Assembly (NCBI GenBank): GCA_914767715.1
Contig: OU612073.1
Coordinates: 10,664,001 to 10,728,000, forward strand
Reading direction: 5' to 3'
Source: Membranipora membranacea
Taxonomy: Eukaryota > Bryozoa > Gymnolaemata > Cheilostomatida > Membraniporidae
DNA length: 64,000 nucleotides
The notes under the pieces were generated by a model that saw only the letters and a program-made list of their open reading frames with translations, was not told the DNA's origin and did not search any database. Below, in pieces: positions 54,501 through 64,000 of this stretch. The position numbers and the translations under genes are program-made. Position 1 is the stretch's first letter, and every line of letters begins with the position of its first letter.

Positions 54501-56843
54501 TCTTAGTGGTTTGATGCCGATAGCTTGAGTTCAGTTTAGGGGATGGCATATTGTTGGCTGGCACTTAATTTCCGCTAGCTAAGAAGGTCAGTGAATATTA
54601 GCAGACTTTAGAGTTCGCTATTTCAAGCATATGCGAAAGGGTGAACTTTTCCTCCTATGAATATTTTTCTCCTCTAGGGTAATACCATTTTTGGACCTCA
54701 CATCAGAGCCTCTGTATAACATTTAGGACCAATCTTTGAGTGTTTTTCCAGCAACACAGCAGTGATCAGGCCTGGTCACGTGACTGTCGTAAAGAGAGGC
54801 TGTCTCTTGAATCGGAGATGTATAACATAACATATAAATACTTGTATTTATATGTTATATGTTCATGATACACAAACTTTTGATAGTTCTAACTTACATC
54901 AATTTCTTCTTGTGTGAAATTCTCAGGATCAGCTCCCATCATATTTGCCAAGTAACGCCTTCCCATCTCAAAGTCTGCCTCATGCTCGGCCATCATGGCA
55001 TCTGATAACACAGAGACAACGATGCGTCAAATGTATGACATTATTATGAAACAAGAGGTATGGGAAGTTTGTAGTTCAAGTACGTACAAGTGAAATCAAG
55101 GCTGCTGTTATCATAAAACAACTGGAGATTCCAATCAGCAACTTTTAGACTTAAGCTGCTTCCACACTGATCACGTGATATACTATTGCATGTATATCAC
55201 TGATCAATGGAGAGTGAATAAATTTACTTAGCTTCTGAAAAAAATTGGTGTGACAACCCTGGGTCGATTCCATTATTAAGGGGCGGACTCGCAGTAGGTA
55301 CACATTCTAAGTTGACTCTAACGATCAGAGATGCACATGCAAATAGTGTAGTCTCAATGTCAGTGGGAGCTGCTTCTTCCATGAAGTTGAAAGAATATAA
55401 CAACTTGTGGCTGGCCTAGGCAGACTCTATTCATTCAGGGATTAAATTTTTTTCATTTCTGTTTATTGAACTGAAGATTTTAATTTACTGACCATGTTTG
55501 ACCATGTTCTCAAGGTAGACCTGCATGGCTCTGTTAATCTGCTGAACCTTTCCATGACTCGTTGTGGTTTCAGGTTTTGCTTGTGACAGTTTAACACTGT
55601 TAAGGCCACTTGTTTCTAATCTCTGGGATGATGTTTGGAAGTAAGCAACAGCAAGGGCATCAATCTGAAATGTTAAAACATAATAGGCCAACATCAGGTG
55701 ACAGCTTTTAACCATGATACTTCAGGTTGACCCTTATTTCACATCGATAGGCCTATGAAGTTACTAGCATGACTTTACTCTTGAGCCATTACTGTATCTG
55801 CCACTCCTCACACTTGATATATATAATTATTACTGACAAGTTTATTAAGAAAATCCGTCCACAACGAATATTTATTCTCTTCTTAATTGGCACTCATGAC
55901 GGCCCTGGTGACACGGGGCGAGGCAATATGTCATGGCGTCTTGCATACCAGTGACAGTTATATGAAAACTTCATTGAAAAGAGTTGGATTGAACAGACCA
56001 ATTCTCATGCCTCTCTAGGCATGCATACTTAGGGCCTACTGTTTTAAAGTCTTGACCAACTAACTTTGATCTAGGCGGCTTGCTACGAGAAAGAAGTTTA
56101 TCATCATTATCATCTGTTGCTCATGGCTGTAAAGTATTGCGTACAACCAAGGAGTAACTGTTACCTCTTTGGTACAACCAAGAATTTTAATATATGACCA
56201 AGGAAGACTAGAATGAGTAGAATAATAAAGTGTCATAGAGAATATCAGTCACAGTGTCACGTGTGACAGTCACAGTGTGACAGTGTCTGTGTGAGTGAGG
56301 AGCTAGTCTAGTACTGTTCTATCTATTGGCCCCTGGGACTAACATATGCCTTGATTTTGCCAATTTCCAGTATCAACCACACCAACAAACTCAACCAATA
56401 ACTGGATATATTACTGGCAAACAAGTAGTAACAGGGGAACTCCTTGCTGGCAAATATAGGCTTTGTTGGGTAAGTCTAAGGACCACTGGTTTTTTTGCTG
56501 ACAAATGGTAAATATATGAGGCACTCCCCTTTATGCCCTAGGGCTTTATTTGTGAGTGTTCTTCAATAATCGAGGTAAGATTCGAGGTAAGAAGGAATGG
56601 ATAAATTGAGAATGGCTTGAATTAATTGAAAGGCTTGAGTTGGAGTAAAAAAACAATTTGATTTATTCTATTTCTAGAGTAGATGGAGATGTTCTGCTGA
56701 ACCGCCTTCTTTTTTTGTGAATTTGGAAGTCTTCCTCGGCTACCATGTGTACCTTAATGCATACTTACTTTGCCTGTGGATGCAATTCTTCTGCTGAGTA
56801 TGCTAGCTTGCCTGAAAAAGCAAGTTTTCATGGAGGCCGCCAT
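42542..56843 (-). CDS. MRPS9: Mitochondrial ribosomal protein uS9m (MRPS9), 11 exons
   Basis: Component of the mitochondrial small ribosomal subunit; its C-terminal tail reaches the P-site region in this family. Exons in order: 56769-56843, 55493-55664, 54898-55001, 53929-54022, 53610-53689, 53344-53426, 51781-51862, 49397-49568, 48823-48940, 46436-46605, 42542-42633. Phases all agree, giving 413 aa (human about 396). The N terminus MAASMKTCFFRQASILSRR is an Arg-rich mitochondrial presequence without acidic residues. The animal-specific extension includes FTQEEIDEAIEYLLPSGL and GRPFHPFFFTGKPNYYELMH. The S9 domain begins GARKTAKAH, continues GKFTVN, and then REQVMTPLVLLDVLGKVD and GSGMSAQAGAVRLAISNAL. 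It ends RMREREKPGQRGARAKKTWK followed by KR and stop, the diagnostic basic tail. The start ATG sits in a good context (atcATGG). The last intron carries a SINE, and the first lies among diverged repeats. Confidence 0.97.
45435..45504. repeat. Imperfect hairpin in MRPS9 intron 10
   Basis: ggaccatagtggatcatagt and ccactatgatcctctatgag are inverse with few mismatches, about 20 bp apart. It may be a short inverted-repeat element; only one copy is seen. Confidence 0.5.
45958..46142. repeat. Degenerate CTAGCTAA-type interspersed repeat
   Basis: Contains gaggagtgaagtatttgcag, tgctagctaacatttactcg and aaattgatgctagctaacat. It shares motif order with 9497-9655 and 49625-49800. The copy directly precedes the SINE at 46150. 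Confidence 0.5.
46150..46372 (+). mobile_element. tRNA-derived SINE
   Basis: The tRNA-like head has box A TGGCTCAGTTGG and a one-mismatch box B (GGTTAGAATCC) at the expected distance. The body (ggtgtgctccaacctgcctg onwards) matches the fragment at 5300-5400. It lies antisense in the last MRPS9 intron, about 65 bp from the exon at 46436. Confidence 0.85.
48651..48812. repeat. Degenerate CTAGCTAA-type repeat in MRPS9 intron 9
   Basis: tagaggggttaagtatttt at the left and the inverse-like aagagtttctcctctaggg at the right enclose several gctaa/ttagc motifs (attagctaaaattagctca). It abuts the MRPS9 donor at 48822. It may be an inverted-repeat element related to 45958-46142. Confidence 0.45.
50283..50562. 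repeat. Diverged tandem duplication, period about 130 bp
   Basis: aattggaaaactatttagaa, gtagc, gcacatgtaaccagaatg and ttcccattgagataagatga reappear in the same order from about 50408. In the large MRPS9 intron between exons 49397-49568 and 51781-51862. Confidence 0.7.
54827..54858. repeat. Perfect 15-bp inverted repeat with 2-base loop
   Basis: ATAACATATAAATAC is followed by TT and then by its exact inverse, in an MRPS9 intron about 40 bp from the exon at 54898. In AT-rich DNA this may be a chance or cruciform-prone palindrome. Confidence 0.7.
55162..55367. mobile_element. Inverted-repeat element, family B, copy 3, with 8-bp target duplication
   Basis: Starts CCACACTGATCACGTGATAT and ends in a decayed inverse arm, tcaatgtcagtggg. 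AGCTGCTT flanks it at 55154-55161 and 55368-55375. Orientation of the interior is opposite to copies 1 and 2. In an MRPS9 intron. Confidence 0.85.
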
Positions 56844-59800
56844 GATAAATAGCCTGCAATCTATAGTTTTGAATTAAATTTGTTATGAAAGATCAACCCA
56901 ATTTCAGTGATAATTGTAGTTGTTATGAAATCTTAGGCTATTCCTTTTTTATCCATTATGTACCAGCAAAGATAATTAGGCATATTAATAATAGTTGTAA
57001 ATTGTAAAGTACTCTTTGTTTAGGTCTAAGGAAGTAGTCAAATGTCAACACGCCCACCTTTTGCAAGTGTGCATATTTTTATCTTGCAAGCTATTATAAT
57101 TTAGTGTATTTATCACATTGAGAGACTTTGAGGTTTTGCAAACATTATACAGTAAGTAATTTATCACACTATCATTAAAATTATGAGTTTTACATTACTC
57201 TCAAACACAATTATGATATGATAAATATTTGTAAGTTTTCTGTAACCAACTACTGCACCCACTCTCTCTGACTCTTGTTCAGGCACTCACTGTGACCTGG
57301 TGTGACTGGTGTGGTTGTTACTCAAAGGTCAGAGCAGGGAGTTAGTGACCCTCTTCCAAGAGCTTGAACACTCCGTTATGATTCTGATTGAATGGATGGC
57401 TTCCAATCTCTCAGTCTGTAATCCCAAGTAGCATGATTTGAACTGTGCAGTTGCGCCATAGCTCACTAACTGCGGCTGGATCAGCAGATTGATGTAGCCC
57501 ACTTATTTGCCCACTGATAACATATAATAAACAGCCATAGGAAAGGTTTTGTGTTCAGTTTGGATAGAGGTCACAGGCATGGGCGCCTGTGCCTATAGTA
57601 GTAAGTATGCTCGCAAACTCCATGGGACGATGTCAAGAGACAAGGGGGTCAAGAGAACCACATTTTATCATAGTTAAACATTACCTTGTCACGCGCCACG
57701 GTTATTTTGGTTTTGGGAGTGACCAAAACCAAAAACCGTGGCTGCTTGACAAGGCTGTAAAACCTGACACTGAGATAACTGCAGGAAAATTGAGGTCAAA
57801 AGGTATCATTGCAGCTGGGAAATTGGATTTATTTGAAAAATGATATTCTAAGAATGTTGAACTGTTTTAGATTGCTAGCGATTGATGCACATGGTATTGT
57901 TGGCAAGGGGTGAAAATGGATTTCACAATTCTTGATGTTACCTTGTGTTTGGTATTCTTTTCATTTGAAACGCATTCACTGTCTTTATCATAGGCAACGG
58001 CCAAACTATTTTACAGCAAATACTGATTTATTAAGGATCAAAATAATGAAAAATGAGATAATTGACCAGATGGTGTCTACTTTGACGGCAAGAACTAAAA
58101 TGTCATCCATTTTAAGTTGAAAGTTTCTTTTCTGCTCCAGCTTTTGCATCATCTAGAATTAGAACTATAATTTGGTGTGCGAAAGCCTATATATCTCAAT
58201 TTATGTCAGTAATGTTGATATATTTTCTGAATTAATGTCATTGATCTGGGACTGAAATTGAGATACATTAGCTTTCAAACCTTGATGATCTACAACCCTG
58301 GTCTTAATGAGTTTTATATAGAACAGACGCTAAATGTGAGAGACTTTTCAACGAACAAATAAATGACTTTCCAGGTCGCTTGTAACAGCACTTTCCCATA
58401 CTACATGTGTTAGTGGTTTCCAAAATGATGTCTATCTGTGGTTATCATCTTTGAGGCAGAGAACATAAAATGGGAAGGGGGGGGGGGAGGGATTGGGGCA
58501 GTGAATTTCTTGACACCCTCATAGAAACCCCATGCATGTACACCACTACTTGGAAATCTTGTGACCCCTAGTGGCGTGGTTGGCAGCTGGGGTTTACAAG
58601 CATAATATCTTCTTACACAGCTTAGATGGTAACAAGCAGCTCCCTCACTTTTCCAACCCGTGGTCAAATGACCACAAGGCCGGGGCATGTCTCCTTAATC
58701 CCCTCTGATTGATAGGGTCTATAGATAAATAAGACCACACAATAAATAGCTTGCAATCAATTAATATAATATTTGTGAAGCTCTCCAACGAAAACGTTGC
58801 ATCTCCAAGGAAAAAGCATCTCCTTATAAGACCAGCGTACATGCAGTCAAAACCAGAACATTAATAAGATACCCTCTTTACTTACTCATATCATGCCCTC
58901 TCGGTTTAACCCAGTTGTCGGTTCTAGGCCTTATATGAAGCTTGCTGGTAAAGCTCCAGAACCCAAACCAGATATATAGTTTACTTGTGCACATACAAAT
59001 ATTATCTTAAAATTATCTTAATTTAAAAATAATATCTCATTATTACCTCATTATATAGTATCATCTACCAAGGTTGTGTGAAAGAATCACGATGAATATG
59101 GCATCACCATTAAAATATTAAGCAATAGAAAAGTGATTAACGAATTCCTAATACCCAACGAAAAACCCAGAGTACAACCCATCATTGTTGTTGACTGCCA
59201 GGACACAGCAAGTTAGTTGATAATCATGATGGCATTGAGAAAAAACTTCCTCAGCTTTGGACTTATTTAACAGTGTTTTAAATGTGGAAAAGCTCATTGT
59301 CATCGCGGTGAATAATTATATTCTTAACAATGCTTAAAAATCAAGGCTGTGGCAATTGTTGTGTGAACAAATCAGGAGTTGTCATCTTGTTGGCATAGAG
59401 ATGGTAATTCCTATAGCTTGGTCCTGCTGGCCAGCAATCCACTTGAAAAACCTGGTCATTAAAATGGAATGCAGCGATCCTCCACTTTAGAGCAGTTCAT
59501 TCTGATATTAAAATACTACGGATCGTATGTACTTCAAATGGTGCTTTGTCGGAAACACGGGAATGGTATATAGGTCAAAGGTACTCTATAAGTGTGACCG
59601 AAATAAAATTTCAAATTAATCATCTTAATGACATTCCTGCAGCCGAGCATGCATTCTCCTCTGAAATCACCACATCAACACAAACTTCACACTCTCTGCA
59701 TGTTTTTTTTTCTAATTTCCCTGAATATCAGATAAGTACATGAAGCTCCCTTAGACTGACACATTCATTATAATACCCTTCATAAATGCTATAAAACATT

Positions 59801-59859
59801 TTACTGAATTATAGAGCTAATGTATTCATCTAAATGATTCAGATTATTTTGAAGCATTA
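56844..59859. other. Intergenic region between divergent MRPS9 and thioesterase genes
   Basis: It should contain the MRPS9 promoter at its left end. I find no CpG-rich block, no conserved exon and no tRNA. One family C element lies at 57681-57757 and an 11-G run at 58477-58487. Confidence 0.55.
57681..57757. mobile_element. Short inverted-repeat element, family C, copy 3
   Basis: accttgtcacgcgccacggt at the left and accgtggctgcttgacaagg at the right are inverse. The centre is an inverted ttttggtttt/aaaaccaaaa pair. Target duplication not clear. Confidence 0.7.
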
Positions 59860-61613
59860 AATTGGGGAAGCTCGGCAGAGGAACAGCCGACTTTTTATAG
59901 GGCAGATTATTTGTGGCAAAGCCTAGAAGCCAGAGCCACCTACGGAGGAAACTTAGTAAGCATGGCAATAAGCGCTTGTAACAGAACCATCACAAAAGGA
60001 CTCAACCCTCATAGTCTTCACAGTTGCTTCATAAGAGGAGGCAACAAGAACAGCTCTGCATATCTCAAAATAGCTAAGACCAGAGATGGACAAAGTTTTT
60101 CTTCTTGCTCCGTAACCATCAGTCAAGGGGAGAAACCAATATTCACCATGCTAGCTTCATATCACAAAGAAGCAAAAGAGGCTAGCCATGCCCTCAACGT
60201 CAAGTGTGATATGCTGACAGCCAGATAAACGCGCTACCCACCAATATAAACAATCCGAATCCAGACGACATCTCTTATGCTGTATTTGACAGACCTGGCT
60301 ATATCCAAAGCTTCCTTCGGGATTTTCCAGTTGAGCTCAAGCTGCTGGATCCTGTCAAGTTCATCAGCCGATCAACTCGTCCAACAAACATCCTACAATG
60401 CTAGCTCCGCCTCAAAATTGATATAGGTGAGAATTTCATGAGTACTGCTTACTGTCAATTGCAATGATCAATTGCTTTCTGCCTGCAAAAAAACAAGTTG
60501 GTGTCACCTTTGACTGTAATAGTTTGTGGTATAGATTTTTTTATTGAAAGGTGCCTAAAATCAGCAGAAATATATTCAATGTGTAAATGATCTACATGTT
60601 GCTGTATATTTTGTAGGAGACGACCAAAATCACCACCGATCATTACTAGCCTTCTTTTCAGATATAACAACTGGGTATTGTTCGATTTCTAATAGGCCTC
60701 TTACGGATATTACTCTGGGGACATCACTTGACCACTCCATATGGTTCCACTGCAATGTAAATGTAAGTACACTCTCTCTTGTTAGGTGTGACTTGATGTG
60801 CTTTGCTGGATTGTTTTGTCTTAACTATGCCTAGGTATTTAAAACCCGATCTGCTCCTCACAAAATATTCCTGTAAATTGAAGCTTATGTATGCTATAGC
60901 CCCTTTGAGAGTGCTCATTATAGTTTTGTTCATTGTGGTTCTCATCTACAAACAACTCGACCAAACACTTTTTGGGAGACTAACTGATCGATTTAAACCA
61001 CTGAATTAGATTCTTCTCTTAGAATGGAAATAGTATCATAGCGTTATACGGTTAGGAAACTAAACACAGGGACCCATCTGACTGTTATCTGATTGGCTGT
61101 CCCTAGTAGCATGAATAATTAGCCTGAGAAATTGTCTTGTTAACAAAATTGCAAACAGTAATTATACCCCATACAGTGTCTATGATTAGGGCATTTCTAG
61201 ATTGCTACTAGGGACTGGCTATTTTTGCAAGCCCTTTGTTTTGCGAAAGAAAGCTAATGATGCTATTCCAGATATGGAATTCAATGATTTTAACCCATCC
61301 CACAGATACGCTGTTATGATGATGTTTCAGACAGTGCTCTGAACGATGGCTATGATCTTGCTAGCATGCCTTTTTCTATTACTATGTGAGCATAAACAAA
61401 GAGTACATGTACATGTACTGGACCCCTGTTCCGATGATGAAATTTGATTATGCTATGACAAAAGCCAAATTCTTGAAACTCAATGTCTCTTTTCAGATGA
61501 GTGAGTGGATATTCTATGAAACAACCTGCACAAACATGAACTTTGGTAGAGGACTTGTCACTGGAAGAATGTGGAATGAGGACGGAGAACTGCTAGCAAC
61601 AATTGTGCAATAA
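59860..61613 (+). pseudogene. Decayed ACOT8/TesB-type acyl-CoA thioesterase copy
   Basis: Three blocks match the intact gene at 62186-63750 exon for exon. Block 1 (59860-60426) starts around EEQPTFYRADYLWQS and includes SVTISQGEKPIFTMLASYH. Block 2 (60617-60762, 146 bp as in the intact gene) has SLDHSIWFHCNVN. Block 3 (61498-61613) runs from MSEWIFYETTCTNMNFG to a stop. Defects: no start codon in frame, TAA at 60226 with a frame change after it, TAG at 60402 where the intact gene has Trp, and TAA at 61611 where it has Glu, removing the last eight residues. The splice sites (gtgag, ttgtag, gtaagt, ttttcag) survive, so it may still be transcribed. The good conservation of blocks 2 and 3 points to recent decay. 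A functional gene with a different exon arrangement is less likely. Confidence 0.85.
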
Positions 61614-61780
61614 TCTTTATTTAGAGTCAAACTATGAATGATCATAAATTTCTAAATTTGACAATCCTAATCGTGTCTCGGAGGTGCGCGTGACAGAAGA
61701 ATCTATTCTTTTCTCTTAAATTCTGTTAACTCATAAAATGCAGAGCTTTATTATCCCTGAAGATCATGTTTGAATGTTGA

Positions 61781-61800
61781 AATAAAAGTGGTGCATAATA
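61781..61800 (+). terminator. AATAAA polyadenylation signals after the thioesterase pseudogene
   Basis: Two AATAAA hexamers, one at 61781-61786 and one about 15 bases further on, lie about 170 bp after the last block of the decayed thioesterase copy and before the intact one starts. Confidence 0.4.
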
Positions 61801-62185
61801 AACCGACAAAGATGATTTGATGACCTCATGTTGTCTCGGATAAATTTCTCAAAATATCCAATGGCAGTATCCAGTATTGCTGCAATGTCAGCCACTGTTC
61901 AGGTTTGTGGTCTTAGGGCACATATAAACGCACAGAACTCTTAACTAATCTAAACTTCTTACCTACATAAATGAGTGAAATCCGGTGTTTGACTCATGTT
62001 GAAGGGCTAAATTAATACGCCATGAATGACACCTTGAAGTGAGGCTGAGGCTTGTGAAGTGTAAGACTCAACAGAAATCCATTGTTGCCGGTTGTGGTAC
62101 AGCTGAATTATGTGTAAATGGAATGTGATATCCTGTTGACCTAAAGATCTTCTTTCCATAGATTTTGTGAATATATGAAAGAAAA

Positions 62186-63750
62186 ATGTCTGGCAAGTTA
62201 CAAAAACTCTTTGACCTGAAGGAAGAGGCGCCATGTCGCTATAGGGCTGATTTTCTGTGGCAAAGTGAAGGATCATTCGTTGCTAATGGTGGACATTTGG
62301 TTAGCATGGCGATCGGAGCTTGTAACAGAACCATCACCCAACAAGGGCTGTTTGTGCATAGTGTTCACGGCTGCTTCTTGAGACCAGGCAACAACGAAAA
62401 TCCTGCACATCTCAAATTAGACAAGACCAAAGATGGAAAGAGTTTTTCTTCTCGCTCCGTAACTATCAGTCAAGGGGAGAAACCAATATTCACCATGTTA
62501 GCTTCTTATCACAATGAAGCGAAAGAGGCGAGCCATGTACTCAACGTCAAGTGCGATATGCCGGCAGTGACACACCATAGCCAAATTGAGTCCCTTCACA
62601 CTATTATAGATGACCTGACTGCAAATATTATCAACCCTGATTCTTCAATTGCCAGACCTGAAGACGTCAAAAGTTTTCTAAGGGATTTCCCACTGGAGCT
62701 GAAGCCTCTTGTTCCAGCTCAGTTCATCAACAGGACGACTGGGCCATCATCCGACCTCCAATTCTGGCTTCGTCTCAACAATGATATAGGTGAGAATTTC
62801 AATACCCCGGATGAGTAAATATTTTCAAGGCTACAGTTCATTTTGTAATAAATGGTAAGTTATTGTCGATAGCTTTTTACGTTGGAGTACATGTAAGTAA
62901 GCATTGAATTTTACCATTTCAAGCTTGTGCGAAATTGCAAACTTTCTTCTCCTGAGAAGACTTCGCTAGTCTCATCACAAAGATGATATAAAAAAAGCAA
63001 GGTCAAACTCAAATATGCAATAAATTTAAAATTAATTATTTAAACAAAGTTTGAAGATCTGTGGAAACAGAGGCAGCACATATCTATGCTATGATGCTTG
63101 ACATTTTGTAGGAAATGACCAAAACCACCACCGGGCGTTACTGGCTTTCTTTTCTGATATAGCAACATTATATGGACCGCTTTCCAATAAGCCTGAACTT
63201 GAGATGACTTGGGCGGCATCACTTGACCATTCCATTTGGTTTCACTCAACTGTGAATGTAAGTTAAATTCAATTTTTTCTAGCCTGATATGGCATCCCAA
63301 CTCGGTTGATTAATGGAATAGAGACATCGCTTGTTAGCAGTTAGGTCGCATTTATGACAAGCTTTCTTCCCTGTCCGATCAACCAAACAAAGCTCATCTT
63401 TAGAGAGCAGCCAAAACTTTTCCACGAATAGGCTGCTTGGGTGTTTTTTTGGACAATGCTCTCTCCAATGTTTGCAACTATGTTTTTTTTTATAACTGTC
63501 AGAACATCAATGAGGAATAACGTACTGTAATTATGCTTCCTAGTTCTGATAATGAACAATCATCAAATCCGTTGAAAATTGCAAGGTGGTTTTTATTGGT
63601 ATTTCTTAGATGAATAAGTGGCTATTCTACGAAACAACCTGCACAAATATGAACTTTGGCATCGGCCTTGTCAAAGGAAGAATGTGGAACGAGGATGGGG
63701 AGCTAGTAGCAACGATCATGCAAGAAACCTTATTTAGAACCAAGCTATAA
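62186..63750 (+). CDS. ACOT8: Peroxisomal-type acyl-CoA thioesterase (ACOT8/TesB family), 3 exons
   Basis: Hydrolyses acyl-CoA to free acid and CoA; in animals ACOT8 works in peroxisomal fatty-acid and bile-acid metabolism. Exons 62186-62789, 63112-63257 and 63610-63750 join in phase to 296 aa (human about 319). The N-terminal hotdog domain contains VHSVHGCFLRPG and KDGKSFSSRSVTISQGEKPI. The C-terminal hotdog has SLDHSIWFH, YETTCTNMNFG and ATIMQETL. By comparison with E. coli TesB, the Asp of LDH, a Thr of TTCTN and the Gln of MQE would be the catalytic triad. The C terminus RTKL resembles a peroxisomal targeting signal, although SKL is standard and TKL is weak. The start ATG opens the conserved region directly. 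A decayed tandem copy lies 570 bp upstream on the same strand. Confidence 0.93.
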
Positions 63751-64000
63751 ATAATCAGCTCCTCTTGCGATTCTGGCACAACTTCCGAAGCCTAACTGCC
63801 ACATTTGATCTGACAGTGTCAAGAGAAATTTGCTACTATGTGCCATTTATATGATTTTTTACTGCTACTCTATTCTAGTCTGACCATTTTGAAAATTTTA
63901 TATAATAATATGGAGCTAGCTGGTTCTTGAGACAGGACTTACTTATATCCCTGCCAGTAAAAGATTTCCATATGCTGAAACTTGCCAAATATCGAAACCA
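63751..64000. other. 3' flank of the thioesterase gene
   Basis: No further coding block and no canonical AATAAA seen before the window ends; the transcript end probably lies beyond it. Confidence 0.4.

Noticed and set aside
57285-57500. Possible tRNA-like or small-RNA segment upstream of MRPS9
   Set aside because: No box A/box B pair at the right distance and no closed stem.

Overview
The window is a piece of an intron-rich, AT-rich animal genome, probably an invertebrate. The genes have many short exons joined by GT-AG introns, the products are typical metazoan proteins, and the introns and spacers are full of small inverted-repeat DNA elements, tRNA-derived SINEs and simple repeats. I cannot name the species. 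All gene models were assembled by eye from splice signals, reading-frame phase and recognised protein families. I had no transcripts or database search.

Layout on the left. The plus strand carries the last two exons of a spermidine synthase paralogue (606-2295), whose 5' part lies outside the window, then a complete eight-exon spermidine synthase (2879-9825). Facing them on the minus strand is a FLVCR1/2-type major facilitator transporter (10036-23349, 13 exons found, first exon missing). Next come a sparse stretch (23350-31146) and a four-exon rhodopsin-like GPCR on the minus strand (31147-33676).

Layout on the right. After another non-coding stretch holding a complete non-autonomous hAT element, two single-exon minus-strand genes (38220-39731 and 40227-41078) encode low-complexity, lysine/serine-rich proteins. 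Both end in a CysCys-containing CaaX box, and I do not recognise the family. An 11-exon mitochondrial ribosomal protein S9 gene fills 42542-56843 on the minus strand. The plus strand ends with two tandem peroxisomal-type (TesB/ACOT8) acyl-CoA thioesterase copies: a decayed one (59860-61613) and an intact three-exon one (62186-63750).

The genes do not form one pathway. The recurring themes are local tandem duplication (spermidine synthase, CaaX proteins, thioesterase) and heavy remodelling of introns by short mobile elements. The two most unusual spots are both around one FLVCR exon (12158-12284). Its 5' splice site lies inside the target-site duplication of an inverted-repeat element. Its 3' splice site has been copied into a 44-bp tandem array of five acceptor-like units.
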